Notes: generated by a model not told the origin, from the letters alone. A DNA stretch of 64,000 bases from Bacteroidota bacterium (GCA_030706745.1 JAUZNX010000001.1:124001-188000); one strand, 5' to 3'; positions 32,788 to 40,867 are shown, counted from the stretch's first letter. Made by a program: numbers and translations.

Positions 32788-32934
32788 GACTATCGTATCC
32801 TTTCATGCGTTAAACTAAAGACTCACCATAAGAGACACGTTGGCACGCCTGCAAATTACAGAGGCCATCGTCGCAGGAGGATTACGACAGAGAATATGGG
32901 CAGGCGGACTGACGCTCCGCCCGTAATTTCGGCG

Positions 32935-33048
32935 CTATTCTTTCACTAACTTAATCGTCCGCACTTCGCCAGTGCCGAGCGTAATGCGGAGATAGTTCGT
33001 ACCGGAGGCGCAGCGCGAGAAGTCAATGGGGATTTGGTGGACACAAGG
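32935..33048 (-). pseudogene. Relic of a T9SS C-terminal sorting domain
   Basis: This minus-strand frame encodes 'IPIDFSRCASGTNYLRITLG' and then 'TGEVRTIKLVKE' followed by TAG. That is the last beta strands of a type A T9SS sorting domain ('id-s-l-sGtYflri--g----t-kivk'). No signal peptide or passenger domain precedes it: upstream is a GC-rich hairpin (33067-33081, CGCCTT-TCC-AAGGCG) and the end of arsM. It is the stump of a deleted secreted-protein gene. The rest of the 311-base interval 32788-33098 shows nothing else. Confidence 0.65.
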
Positions 33049-33098
33049 CTCCTTCAATCCATCCCCCGCCTTTCCAAGGCGTGGGCTTTCCTACTGGC

Positions 33099-33935
33099 TT
33101 AGTAGGTGCCGCAGCCGCAACAGGAGGCCGCGGGCTTCTTTGCATAAACCGTAATGCTGAAAATGCCGGACTCGCTTGAACCGAATTTCTCCGCCGCCTC
33201 TTTGCTGAGATAGGTCCTGAGAATATCATTCGGAATGACGATGGGCTTCTCCTTTTGGATCGTTACATTCGTAAATCCGTTTTTGGCAATCAGTCCGAGA
33301 TACTCTTGCTTCTGAATTGCTCCGGCCACGCATCCGGCGTACATCTCTGCATCCTTTTGCAGCGGCTCGGGTAGTTCTCCTAAGAGCACGACATCCGAGA
33401 TGCTGAAATGACCGCCAGGCTTGAGCACCCGAAATATTTCCTGGAACACCGCGTCTTTGTTCGGCACCAGATTGAGCACGCAGTTGCTCACGACGACATC
33501 GGCCACATCCGCAGTGACCGGAATATGCTCGATGTCACCAGTGCGAAATTGCACGTTATCGAATCCCAGCCGCTCTGCATTCGCGCGGGCCTTCTCGATC
33601 ATAGCCAGTGTAAAATCAATACCGATGATAGTGCCGGTCTCGCCGGTCTCGGCGCGCGCCACGAAGCAATCGTTACCGGCGCCGGAACCGAGATCGATCA
33701 CCGTATCGCCGGACTTGATCTTCGCAAATTGCGTGGGCAGTCCGCATCCCAGGCCAAGGTCTGCTTCGGGTGCATAGCCCGAGAGCGCCGTGTAATCATC
33801 GCTCATGATGGTTGCGACCTCAGTCGAGCATCCACCCGCGCCGCAGCAGGATGATTCATTGCTCGCCTTGCTCTGCTGGGCGATTTGGCTGTACTTCGTT
33901 CGAACGAGTTCTTTGAGTTGTTCGCTGGTTTCCAT
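33099..33935 (-). CDS. arsM: Arsenite S-adenosylmethionine methyltransferase
   Basis: The 278-residue enzyme methylates arsenite to mono-, di- and trimethylarsenicals. It has the SAM motif 'DLGSGAGNDC' (81-90), the N-terminal 'SSCCGAGGCS' cluster, Cys64 in 'GLGCGLP', the conserved 'VVSNCVLNLVPNK' and 'YAGCVAGA', giving the Cys residues that bind As(III). The C-terminus ends 'SCCGCG', an extra Cys-rich metal-binding tail. arsR lies immediately upstream in the same direction (71 bases), with an operator-like half-site (ATCGTAAT) between, so arsenite induction is expected. Confidence 0.93.
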   Translation of the reverse strand: METSEQLKELVRTKYSQIAQQSKASNESSCCGAGGCSTEVATIMSDDYTALSGYAPEADLGLGCGLPTQFAKIKSGDTVIDLGSGAGNDCFVARAETGETGTIIGIDFTLAMIEKARANAERLGFDNVQFRTGDIEHIPVTADVADVVVSNCVLNLVPNKDAVFQEIFRVLKPGGHFSISDVVLLGELPEPLQKDAEMYAGCVAGAIQKQEYLGLIAKNGFTNVTIQKEKPIVIPNDILRTYLSKEAAEKFGSSESGIFSITVYAKKPAASCCGCGTY

Positions 33936-34006
33936 GATGTTGTTATATTGAGGATGAATCAGAGGAGGTAATCATTATCGTAATTGGCCGATGGATGCGG
34001 TTAGAT

Positions 34007-34339
34007 TCAGCAACACGCGACCAGGGAGGCATCGTAGGAGCCGAAGAACGCCGCGAGGAATTCCTGCGCCGCCTTCCATTCCGTTTCGTTTATACAGTAG
34101 CAAACTTTCGCGCCTTCGATATCGCCCTGGATCAGGCCGGCATCCTTGAGCGCCTTCAGGTGCTGCGATACAGTACTCTGTGCGATCGGCAACTCATCGA
34201 CAATGTCTCCGCACATACACGCGCGACGCTCGATCAGCAGCCGCAGAATCGCCACTCGCGCCGGATGGGCCAGCGCTTTGGAATACGTGGCGATCCGGTT
34301 GTCCTTTACGGAGAATTCGTCTGATTTGGTTGCTCCCAT
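34007..34339 (-). CDS. arsR: ArsR-family metalloregulator
   Basis: The 110-residue winged-helix repressor has its recognition helix in 'IAQSTVSQHLKALKDAG', and a thiol pair 'ACMCGDIV' (Cys41, Cys43) at the ELCVCDL position used by arsenite sensors. A terminal Cys109-Cys110 pair could complete the site. It should repress arsR-arsM and release DNA when As(III) binds. A perfect 16-base palindrome lies just upstream at 34352-34367. Confidence 0.92.
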   Translation of the reverse strand: MGATKSDEFSVKDNRIATYSKALAHPARVAILRLLIERRACMCGDIVDELPIAQSTVSQHLKALKDAGLIQGDIEGAKVCYCINETEWKAAQEFLAAFFGSYDASLVACC

Positions 34340-34351
34340 ACGGCCTTATAC

Positions 34352-34367
34352 ATCGTAATATTACGAT
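34352..34367. promoter_or_regulatory. ArsR operator palindrome
   Basis: ATCGTAATATTACGAT is a perfect 16-base palindrome 12 bases upstream of the arsR start. A half-site with the same ATCGTAAT core occurs at about 33977-33984 before arsM. Both fit autoregulation of the arsRM operon. The relationship to ArsR is inferred from position. Confidence 0.75.
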
Positions 34368-34429
34368 ATGTTTCAGCGGGTGCGTCTTATTCGTAAAAAT
34401 ATCGCAAGGATGCTCAAGAGGACTAAGTA

Positions 34430-34831
34430 CTACTTGAGGGCGTCATCGAGCGATTGGGTCAGTGCTGGCGCGGCTTTGCGAAGTTTTCTATCTTCGGTCA
34501 CAAGGCGAAGGCCAAGTTTGCGAGCAAGGACGAGGTAGCGTGCATCGTAGGCCGTAACTCCGAATTCATTGGCGATCCGAAGGGCATCGAAATGAGAAAC
34601 GAAATGAAGCTTCGCTTTCAGCGTCGCTTCGGCGCGTTCAAGGACGCCGATGGATTGTTCGAGTGTCAACGCGTTCGTGCGAATGCAGGTGACGAGGACA
34701 TTGGTCAATTCGGTCAGTACGAATGCTTCACTATGCCAGTCGGAATCGCGATCCAATAATTTCAACGCGGCTTGATTACGGTCGCCTTCGATCAGCAGAT
34801 AGGCCAGAATGTTCGCATCGACGACGAGCAT
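34430..34831 (-). CDS. VapC-like PIN-domain toxin
   Basis: The 133-residue PIN-domain ribonuclease starts 'MLVVDANILAYLLIEGD'. The acidic active site is Asp5 ('VVDANIL'), Glu41 ('LTELTNVL'), the Asp of 'TAYDARYLVLA' and the Asp of 'VTEDRKL'. The start overlaps the antitoxin stop by one base (TAATG); a longer frame from 34846 is rejected. It should be a tRNA- or rRNA-cleaving toxin held by the upstream VapB. Confidence 0.88.
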   Translation of the reverse strand: MLVVDANILAYLLIEGDRNQAALKLLDRDSDWHSEAFVLTELTNVLVTCIRTNALTLEQSIGVLERAEATLKAKLHFVSHFDALRIANEFGVTAYDARYLVLARKLGLRLVTEDRKLRKAAPALTQSLDDALK

Positions 34832-35067
34832 TATTCTCTGCCCCAATTGATGGCAGCTTCGATCTCTTCAATCGTCAGTGGTCCGCGTCCTTTCAGGGGG
34901 ACTGGTTTCGGGAGCTTCCGCGATTTCACGGCCGATCGCACTCGGCCTTGTTCGAGCCATGCACCGATGGCCTCAGCGAGCACGTCTTTGAGCTTCTTCT
35001 GCTCGTGCACGGCACGAATCCTCACACGGTGCATCAGGTCATCTGGGAGGTCGATCGTTGTCTTCAT
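34831..35067 (-). CDS. VapB-like ribbon-helix-helix antitoxin
   Basis: The 78-residue protein begins 'MKTTIDLPDDLMHRVRIRAV', a ribbon-helix-helix N-terminus ('TiDLPddL-----'), followed by a flexible basic region and a C-terminal toxin-binding stretch. It overlaps the VapC start by one base. Both genes are intact, unlike the degenerate toxin-antitoxin genes near mutS. Confidence 0.85.
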   Translation of the reverse strand: MKTTIDLPDDLMHRVRIRAVHEQKKLKDVLAEAIGAWLEQGRVRSAVKSRKLPKPVPLKGRGPLTIEEIEAAINWGRE

Positions 35068-35147
35068 AAACGAATATTTCTGGGAAGCTGGTTATATGGG
35101 TAACCAGCTTCCACAGAACGTTTGTTCCAATCAACGATGCGCGGGTG

Positions 35148-35573
35148 TTACTGCTTCGGCTTGGTGTAATTGACCATCCAGCAGACGCCGTATTTGTCCT
35201 TCAGCGAGCCCCAATAGGATCCCCAGAACATGTCCTGAAGCGGCATGATGTTCGAGGCGCCGGGTGAGAGTCCCTTAAAGATGCGATCGGCTTCCTCGCG
35301 GCTGTCGGTCTCGAGGGATAGATTCACGTTGTTCCCCATGGTTACTTTATGTCCGGCGGATTCGACGGCATCCGTACCCATCAGTGTGCTCTCGCCTACT
35401 TTGAGCGAGACGTGCATGATGCCGTTCGCCTCATCCGGCGAGATGGGACCCGCCTGCGGAGTATCCTTGAACCGCTGCAGGAACAGGAACTCGCCACCAA
35501 ACACGGACTTGTAAAAGTTGAATGCTTCCTCGGTCTTGCCCGGGAAATTGAAATATGGATTGACGATCTTCAT
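35148..35573 (-). CDS. PhnB-like VOC-fold protein
   Basis: The 141-residue glyoxalase-fold protein has 'NPYFNFPGKTEEAFNFYKSV' and 'FGGEFLFLQRFKDTP' near the N-terminus and 'SLKDKYGVCWMVNY' at the end, matching the PhnB/3-demethylubiquinone methyltransferase-like subgroup. No catalytic metal ligand set is obvious, so a binding or detoxification role is likely. It is followed by a YCII gene in the other direction along the same strand order and forms part of the VOC cluster 35.1-38.3 kb. Confidence 0.85.
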   Translation of the reverse strand: MKIVNPYFNFPGKTEEAFNFYKSVFGGEFLFLQRFKDTPQAGPISPDEANGIMHVSLKVGESTLMGTDAVESAGHKVTMGNNVNLSLETDSREEADRIFKGLSPGASNIMPLQDMFWGSYWGSLKDKYGVCWMVNYTKPKQ

Positions 35574-35624
35574 GGTTGTGATTGGTTAGACAAAAATGAT
35601 ATTGTTCTGAAGCGTTGTCGATTG

Positions 35625-36044
35625 TTATCCCGCGTACTCCGCGATCTTCTGCCCCTGACGGCGCTCCTGCTCGCGCAACTCCTGTGTGAGCTGCTCGCCG
35701 AAATCTTCAGCTTCGAAAATCGGGCGAATCTCGACTTCATCGCCCTCTAAAAACGGCGCACGCTTGAGCCAGGCGATCGCATCATCGAGCGATGGCAACC
35801 GCCAAACCCAGTAGCCGGCGACGAGATCATTTGTGTTGGTGAATGGTCCCTTCGTAACGGTCTGGTTCTTACCGAAGTGAACTCGCGCGCCTTTCGATGA
35901 TGGATGAAGACCGTCGGCAGCGAGCATGATGCCCGCATCGACCAACTGCTGATTGAATCTGCCCATTGCTGTGAGCATTTCGGTTGATGGCATATCTCCA
36001 CGTTCCGATGCTTTCGATGCTTTGACGATGACAAGAAATCGCAT
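35625..36044 (-). CDS. YCII/DGPF-domain protein
   Basis: The 139-residue protein starts 'MRFLVIVKASKASERGDMPS', with 'VTKGPFTNTNDLVAGYWVWR' in the middle. 'KGPF' with a following 'GYW' segment is a DGPF-type YCII-related domain. Such proteins accompany ECF sigma factors (ECF42) and VOC genes. A strong Shine-Dalgarno (AGGAGG) precedes the ATG at 36044; the longer upstream frame is not credible. It lies 53 bases after the tandem VOC gene. Confidence 0.85.
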   Translation of the reverse strand: MRFLVIVKASKASERGDMPSTEMLTAMGRFNQQLVDAGIMLAADGLHPSSKGARVHFGKNQTVTKGPFTNTNDLVAGYWVWRLPSLDDAIAWLKRAPFLEGDEVEIRPIFEAEDFGEQLTQELREQERRQGQKIAEYAG

Positions 36045-36097
36045 GGTATCCTCCTTGTTGTGTGTTAGGTAAACAATGCTAAGTAACGCGTTAGGCG

Positions 36098-36973
36098 TTA
36101 CGATTTGTGATAAGCTTCTTCGAGTCCTTTCATATCGATTTTGTTCATTCCGAGCATCGCCTGCATGACGTTCCCGGCTCTTTTCGGGTCTTTGTCGCCC
36201 ATGAGCTTGCCGAGAAGTGTCGGTATGATTTGCCACGATACTCCATATTTATCCTGGAGCCAGCCGCAGCGATCGTAGCGCCCTCCCTCTCCGAGTTTGT
36301 CCCATAATCGATCGACTTCTTCCTGCGTGTCGCAATTGATGAAGAGCGAGATGCCCGGTGTAAAGGGTACGTCCATCGGATGGCCGCTATCCATCGCCGC
36401 GAAGATCTGATCGTTCAGTTTGAAGCCGGCGTGCTTGATTTGCCCCGTCGGTCCCTCCTCGTCAGGTTCATAGCGTGCGACGTGATCGATGCTTGAACTC
36501 GGAAACTGCGAAACATAGAATTTCACTGCCTCTTCCGCCTTGCCTTGCTGCGCGCCATTATACATCAGGGTCGGCACAACCCGCGATGTTCTGCGCGTAA
36601 GTCCGATTTGCCAGGAGACTCCGAACTTGTCCTCGGTCCATCCATACTTCTCGCTCCACGGGTAGGCGTTCATTTCCATCATGATCTTTCCATCTTTGGA
36701 GAGGGTGCTCCAGAGTGTCTCAACCTCTTCCTCTGTTTCGCACATGGCATAGAACGAAATCGATGGATTCGGGTGATACTGTGGTCCGCCGTTGAACAGG
36801 ATGAAGGTCGTGCCAGCCAGTTCGACGGTCACACCCATTGGCTTACCACCCAGCGTTGGCGCTTGTCCCGGCATCGTGCTCACGGTCTTCGCATTCTTAA
36901 ACGCGCTCGTGTATACGTTGGCTGCGTCGACAGCGTTATCGTTGAACCACAGGAACGGATTGATTTTTTGCAT
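36098..36973 (-). CDS. Tandem two-domain VOC protein (PhnB-like)
   Basis: The 291-residue protein contains two PhnB/3-demethylubiquinone-methyltransferase-like domains: residues 1-130 ('INPFLWFNDNAVDAANVYTS', 'WTEDKFGVSWQIGLTR') and 131-270 ('VPTLMYNGAQQGKAEEAVKF', 'WLQDKYGVSWQIIPTLL'). The tail 'KRAGNVMQAMLGMNKIDMKG' is a recurrent motif of this subgroup and is found again in the collapsed copy at 37008. The two-domain arrangement could bind a small molecule between the halves. The substrate is unknown. Confidence 0.85.
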   Translation of the reverse strand: MQKINPFLWFNDNAVDAANVYTSAFKNAKTVSTMPGQAPTLGGKPMGVTVELAGTTFILFNGGPQYHPNPSISFYAMCETEEEVETLWSTLSKDGKIMMEMNAYPWSEKYGWTEDKFGVSWQIGLTRRTSRVVPTLMYNGAQQGKAEEAVKFYVSQFPSSSIDHVARYEPDEEGPTGQIKHAGFKLNDQIFAAMDSGHPMDVPFTPGISLFINCDTQEEVDRLWDKLGEGGRYDRCGWLQDKYGVSWQIIPTLLGKLMGDKDPKRAGNVMQAMLGMNKIDMKGLEEAYHKS

Positions 36974-37007
36974 TGGTAGAATTTACTGAACGTATGTTGA
37001 AAGAACG

Positions 37008-37213
37008 TTAGCCTTTATTGAGCGCAGCTTCGAGTGCGGCAATATCGAGCTTCCGCATCCCGAGCATCGCCTTCATTACGCGACTGGCCTTCGCAGGGCC
37101 GCATCGGTCAAAAGGATCCTCAGTATCTTCGAGTTCTTGAAGAGGCTGACGTAAAAGTTCGCAGCCTCTTCCGCTTGTGTGTCGAACCACAGACAAGGTG
37201 TGCTTTTTTGCAT
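37008..37213 (-). pseudogene. Collapsed PhnB-like VOC gene with large internal deletion
   Basis: Reading from the ATG at 37213 gives a family N-terminus '[20 protein letters not shown]' and '[10 protein letters not shown]', then the frame breaks near 37115 and ends at an early stop. In another frame the family C-terminus appears: '[20 protein letters not shown]' and 'ALEAALNKG', to the stop at 37008. About 80-90 residues of the domain between them are missing. It is a deletion-born pseudogene between two intact VOC genes. Confidence 0.8.
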
Positions 37214-37225
37214 GGATCCTGTGCG

Positions 37226-37615
37226 TTAGCCCATTGCGTTTGGCTGTAGCATGCTGACGCGATTGCCTTCGGTATCAAGAAACGATACCCATTTGCCGAC
37301 GCCGGGAATCTCTGTTGGTTCACCGATAATCTTGCCGCCTGCAGCCGTCACTTTTTTAAGATGGTCTTGGAGGTTCTCGACGCCGATAACGATCGATGGC
37401 GCATGAGAGACCGGATCCTCGGTGCGATCGTAGAAGCCACCGTTGATTCCTTGCTTTGGCCGGCCGTTCCCATCGCCTTCGGCTGTTTCGACGAGCACGT
37501 AATTGCCCATGTCCTCACCGAATTGTTGGGTCTTCCAGCCAAACGCTTTGGTGTAAAATTCGCTCATGCGTTTGCGGTCTTTTGCCGGCATTTCGAAATG
37601 TACTACTGGATTCAT
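37226..37615 (-). CDS. VOC-family protein (glyoxalase/bleomycin-resistance-like)
   Basis: The 129-residue protein starts 'MNPVVHFEMPAKDRKRMSEF', then 'YTKAFGWKTQQFGEDMGNYV', and closes with 'GVGKWVSFLDTEGNRVSMLQ'. This is the single-domain glyoxalase fold with the 'HFE-P--D---F--FY---FGW' signature. The start at 37615 follows an AGGAG site; the longer frame is rejected. It overlaps nothing and lies between the pseudogene and a tiny membrane ORF. Confidence 0.88.
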   Translation of the reverse strand: MNPVVHFEMPAKDRKRMSEFYTKAFGWKTQQFGEDMGNYVLVETAEGDGNGRPKQGINGGFYDRTEDPVSHAPSIVIGVENLQDHLKKVTAAGGKIIGEPTEIPGVGKWVSFLDTEGNRVSMLQPNAMG

Positions 37616-37658
37616 GATGTTACTCCTTTGATAAATTAGTTGGTGTAGAATGTGAACT

Positions 37659-37787
37659 CTAAGATTCGTCCAAGAATACGATGGATCCGATGACACCATC
37701 GAGGAAGAGCAAAGCCACGGTGATGTAATGAAACACTCGTTCCCGACTTAGCCCCGCCCTCAAAACAGAAACTATTCCAACTTGCAT
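37659..37787 (-). CDS. Possible 42-residue membrane peptide
   Basis: A frame from ATG 37787 to TAG 37661-37659 encodes 'MQVGIVSVLRAGLSRERVFH' and 'YITVALLFLDGVIGSIVFLD', then 'ES'. The hydrophobic half could span a membrane. It begins 12 bases after the stop of the upstream VOC gene and shares its direction, so it would be co-transcribed. It could also be the remnant of a small membrane protein gene. Coding is not certain. Confidence 0.35.
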   Translation of the reverse strand: MQVGIVSVLRAGLSRERVFHYITVALLFLDGVIGSIVFLDES

Positions 37788-37799
37788 GTTACGATCGCG

Positions 37800-38255
37800 T
37801 TATTTTTTGCCATTTTTTGTGTGTAGCACGACATGCAGCGTTTCGTCGTAGCTCAGCATCCAGCGGATGCCAAACCGATCGGTAACCATACCGAATGTCG
37901 CCCCCCAGAATTCCACGCTGAGCGGGTGAATGACTCGACCACCCAAAGAAAGCTTCGAGAAGAATGTCTCGATCTCCTCCTCGGTACTGCAATGGAGTGC
38001 AAGCGCAATGTTATTTCCTTGATGGAAGCCGTCCGGCCCGATCATATCCGAGCCCATGAGGGTCAGCGCATCCGAGCAGAGCGATGCATGCAAAATCTGG
38101 TCTTTCATGCTTGTCGGGCATTGGTCTTCGATGCTCGATCCGCCTATGGTCTGGATTAGTAACTCACCACCCAAGCAGTTGTGATAGAAAGACATTGCTT
38201 CACGACAATTGCCCTCAAAAGTCACGTATGCGTTAATTTGAGTCATTTTCGCCAT
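37800..38255 (-). CDS. PhnB-like VOC-fold protein
   Basis: The 151-residue protein (the start may be the Met at 38246) has 'INAYVTFEGNCREAMSFYHN', 'LGGELLIQTIGGSS' and 'ATFGMVTDRFGIRWMLSYDE'. This is the PhnB-type glyoxalase fold also seen at 35148. It is the first gene of the minus-strand VOC cluster. The upstream 233 bases to 38488 lead to the divergent anchor-D gene and hold the promoters; I see no other feature in them. Confidence 0.85.
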   Translation of the reverse strand: MAKMTQINAYVTFEGNCREAMSFYHNCLGGELLIQTIGGSSIEDQCPTSMKDQILHASLCSDALTLMGSDMIGPDGFHQGNNIALALHCSTEEEIETFFSKLSLGGRVIHPLSVEFWGATFGMVTDRFGIRWMLSYDETLHVVLHTKNGKK

Positions 38256-38488
38256 TTTGTGCCCGTTTGAGCTAACGAGTGCAAACTTACAGCTTTGCTA
38301 TGAAGGGGGGTGAGCTGCAAAAGCGGCATTCTAAGGGGCTAATTGCGACAACGACTCTAAGGCCATTCCGGTAGCATGATGGAAGATTGAGTACCCGCGT
38401 GAGTAACCGATTTTCCGAGACTGGCCGTAGTTTGCACTTGTCGATGGCAATACGCCGAAGACTTAGTCACTCTTTTTCTTGAGACACT

Positions 38489-39154
38489 ATGAAAAACTAC
38501 ATCATTCGCACAAGACAGTACGGACCCTCGATCCTGGCGCTGGCGCAGATGCTTCTTTGCGTGATAGCATCAGAAGCTGTCGCGCAGGGTGCGACATTAC
38601 ACCCGGCAATTAACTACTCTGCCCCGGCGATCGTGAGTCCGATCGAGGTTCTGACAAACGATGCGGAATCCAGTTGCGCAGTTCCAACTATCGGCCTATC
38701 GGACGAACGATGCGCAGCACGGTTGCGCGGAGATGGCGCTCGGGCAATATTCACGACAACTAGCCCCAAGCGACTCAACTTTGGAGCTGTGCCCGTTGGC
38801 CAGACTGAACAACAAACGTTCTCATTCACGAATACGGGCAGTGATACGATGGACATTCTATCGATCGATCGTGCATCCGAAAATGGATTCAATATACTCT
38901 TTGCACGGGTTACGATTCCGCCGCACCAGAGAGGGACCGTTGTATTCCAGTTCGCTCCAACTGCGGAGAAGACGTATGCCACAGTAGTGTCGTTTGTGCT
39001 CGCACATGGAGTTGTTGCGCCAACGCTCAGACTTAGTGGAAGGGGCACGGAACCGCTGGAAGATTCGACAACCCGCACTGCTCAAACAAGCGCACGCGAC
39101 CAAGATGCGGGAGTGGCGGCTGGAACCGCGGCCAGAACACGATATGCGCACTAA
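38489..39154 (+). CDS. Secreted choice-of-anchor-D domain protein
   Basis: The 221-residue protein has an N-terminal signal peptide (about residues 1-33, hydrophobic 'ALAQMLLCVIASEAVAQG'). At 92-190 there is an ASPM/HYDIN-like immunoglobulin domain: 'SPKRLNFGAVPVGQTEQQTF' and 'SFTNTGSDTMDI', with 'IPPHQRGTVVFQFAPT' near the end. Such domains form stalks or anchors in FCB surface proteins. No sorting tail is present. Its last 11 bases overlap the next gene in a different frame, so the two are coupled. Confidence 0.8.
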   Translation: MKNYIIRTRQYGPSILALAQMLLCVIASEAVAQGATLHPAINYSAPAIVSPIEVLTNDAESSCAVPTIGLSDERCAARLRGDGARAIFTTTSPKRLNFGAVPVGQTEQQTFSFTNTGSDTMDILSIDRASENGFNILFARVTIPPHQRGTVVFQFAPTAEKTYATVVSFVLAHGVVAPTLRLSGRGTEPLEDSTTRTAQTSARDQDAGVAAGTAARTRYAH

Positions 39155-40712
39155 GCTGGAAGCATTTCCTGTTTCCACTATCATGGAACGTCCGGCCATT
39201 CTGAACCCAATCGATGAGCAACCCGTAACGAAAGACAAGTTGCAGGCATGGTTCACCGCGGCCGATGCACTGCGCCAGCAAGGCCGGCTATTGGAAGCAG
39301 CGAGTGAATTCGATGGACTCATCGCAAACGCCCGGGCCACGGGTGAACGCGAAATCGAAGGGCGTGCGACGAACACGCGCGGCGTCATCGAAGAGCGCCG
39401 TGAGGACTATCCTTCCGCGAAGACATACCACGACCGCGCGCTTGCGATCGCGCTGGAAATTGGCGATCGCATCGGTGCGGGTCTGGCACGGACCGATCTG
39501 GCGTGGGTCTATCAGCAATGGGAGATGCACGATCTCGCCATGGATCACGCGAGAGCCGCTCTGGACGAGTTACTCGGGACGCCCGAAGAGCACGTCGCGC
39601 TGCACAGGATGGGAACGCTGCTTGCGGATTCATGCCGATATCGAGCCGCGCTCGAATTTTTCGAGAAGGCGCTCGCTTCGGTCCGTTCGGGCTCGATCGC
39701 CACGCCGCAGCTGGAACGCGCCCTTTCCCTGAACTATGCATGGAGCGCCTCGATGCATCTGCACCTGGGAGATGCTATGCTTGCAAAGGAGATCAACCTC
39801 AAAGCGCTGGAACTGGTTGAGCAGCTCGACGATCCGATTAATGTTGCTAATCTCACGGCAAAGATAGGTTATTGCGAGATGGAATTGGGCGAGATTCCAG
39901 CCGCACGCGAGCGAATGCATCTTGCTTCCAATCTCTATCTCGCTCAGGGGCGGCTCAGTAGTCTTGCATCCTGCCAGATGTCGATTGCAGATCTGGAGAC
40001 ACGCTCGGGCAACCCGGCGGAAGCGCTGTCGATGCTGGAATCGGCTTCGAAATATCTTCAGGAATCCGGAAGCAAGCGGTTCGCATGGCGCCTCCACGAG
40101 ACCTACTCGAGCGCCTACGAAGCGATGGGCGACTGGAGAATGGTCGTCCATCACGATCGAGAGCGCGAGCGCAGCCGCGAGGAGCGTGATTCGGAACAAC
40201 TCCAGGATAAACTTGGCGCTGCCCAGATCTTAATTGCGACCCAACGCGAGCGGCACGCTATGGAATTGCAGAAACTACGCGCCGAGAAACTCGAACAGCA
40301 GATTGCGATGCAGCTCCTCTCTGTCGCGGCACAGGCTGAGCTCGTCCAGAAAATTCGCGATGGCATTCGGGAGGCGGTTCGGAGACTTGCGGATCCCATC
40401 AATACCTTGAATGAAATCCAGGAGATCATCCGAGCACTTCCGCGGCAGGAGATCGACTGGCCGAAGTTCGAGGCACAGCTAACGATGCTTCATCCTGGCT
40501 TCCGGACGAATCTCGAAATCAAGTTTCCTGAACTGACGTCCCAGGAGGTTCGAGTATGTGCACTGGTCCGTGTGGGCCTCATCAATCCGGAAATCGCCAA
40601 ACTTTTGAGTCTCTCCGAGCGGACTCTGGAGAACCATCGCTTCAATATCCGTAAGAAACTGGGGCTAAAGACCGGGGACCATCTGGGCGAATTCTTGAGT
40701 GGTAACGTTTAG
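39144..40712 (+). CDS. TPR-repeat regulator with LuxR-type helix-turn-helix
   Basis: The 522-residue protein has a long array of tetratricopeptide repeats (residues about 25-330: 'YPSAKTYHDRALAIALEIGD', 'YRAALEFFEKALASVRSG', 'NPAEALSMLESASKYLQE'), a coiled coil at 330-410 (Glu/Arg/Gln-rich) and a C-terminal LuxR-type DNA-binding domain with 'LTSQEVRVCALVRVGLINPE' and 'IAKLLSLSERTLENHRFNIR'. This TPR-coiled-coil-LuxR build is common in Bacteroidota. There is no membrane segment. I take the ATG at 39144 as the start; the frame extends further upstream inside the previous gene but without domains. Confidence 0.88.
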   Translation: MRTKLEAFPVSTIMERPAILNPIDEQPVTKDKLQAWFTAADALRQQGRLLEAASEFDGLIANARATGEREIEGRATNTRGVIEERREDYPSAKTYHDRALAIALEIGDRIGAGLARTDLAWVYQQWEMHDLAMDHARAALDELLGTPEEHVALHRMGTLLADSCRYRAALEFFEKALASVRSGSIATPQLERALSLNYAWSASMHLHLGDAMLAKEINLKALELVEQLDDPINVANLTAKIGYCEMELGEIPAARERMHLASNLYLAQGRLSSLASCQMSIADLETRSGNPAEALSMLESASKYLQESGSKRFAWRLHETYSSAYEAMGDWRMVVHHDRERERSREERDSEQLQDKLGAAQILIATQRERHAMELQKLRAEKLEQQIAMQLLSVAAQAELVQKIRDGIREAVRRLADPINTLNEIQEIIRALPRQEIDWPKFEAQLTMLHPGFRTNLEIKFPELTSQEVRVCALVRVGLINPEIAKLLSLSERTLENHRFNIRKKLGLKTGDHLGEFLSGNV

Positions 40713-40820
40713 ATCTATTCCAGGCGCGGTGGTGAATACCGACTCTCATCGCGAGGGTGCAAAAATGGCATCCTTGGGGGTTGATTGCGACAATGGAATT
40801 TCGTATTTTTGGATCGCGGC

Positions 40821-40858
40821 ATCAATCCGCGTAATCCATATCAATCTGCGAAATCCAA
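40821..40858. repeat. Two-unit 19-base tandem repeat
   Basis: Two adjoining units ATCAATCCGCGTAATCCAT and ATCAATCTGCGAAATCCAA match at 16 of 19 bases. They end ten bases before the GlxA-like start, and the first unit can pair with the preceding GGATCGCGG (40811-40819). It may be a regulator-binding site or a copy of a dispersed intergenic repeat. Confidence 0.55.
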
Positions 40859-40867
40859 GTTCTTTTC

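Noticed and set aside
39033..39281. Minus-strand frame opposite the TPR-LuxR start
   Set aside because: Antisense with no pattern; the plus strand carries the overlapping real genes.
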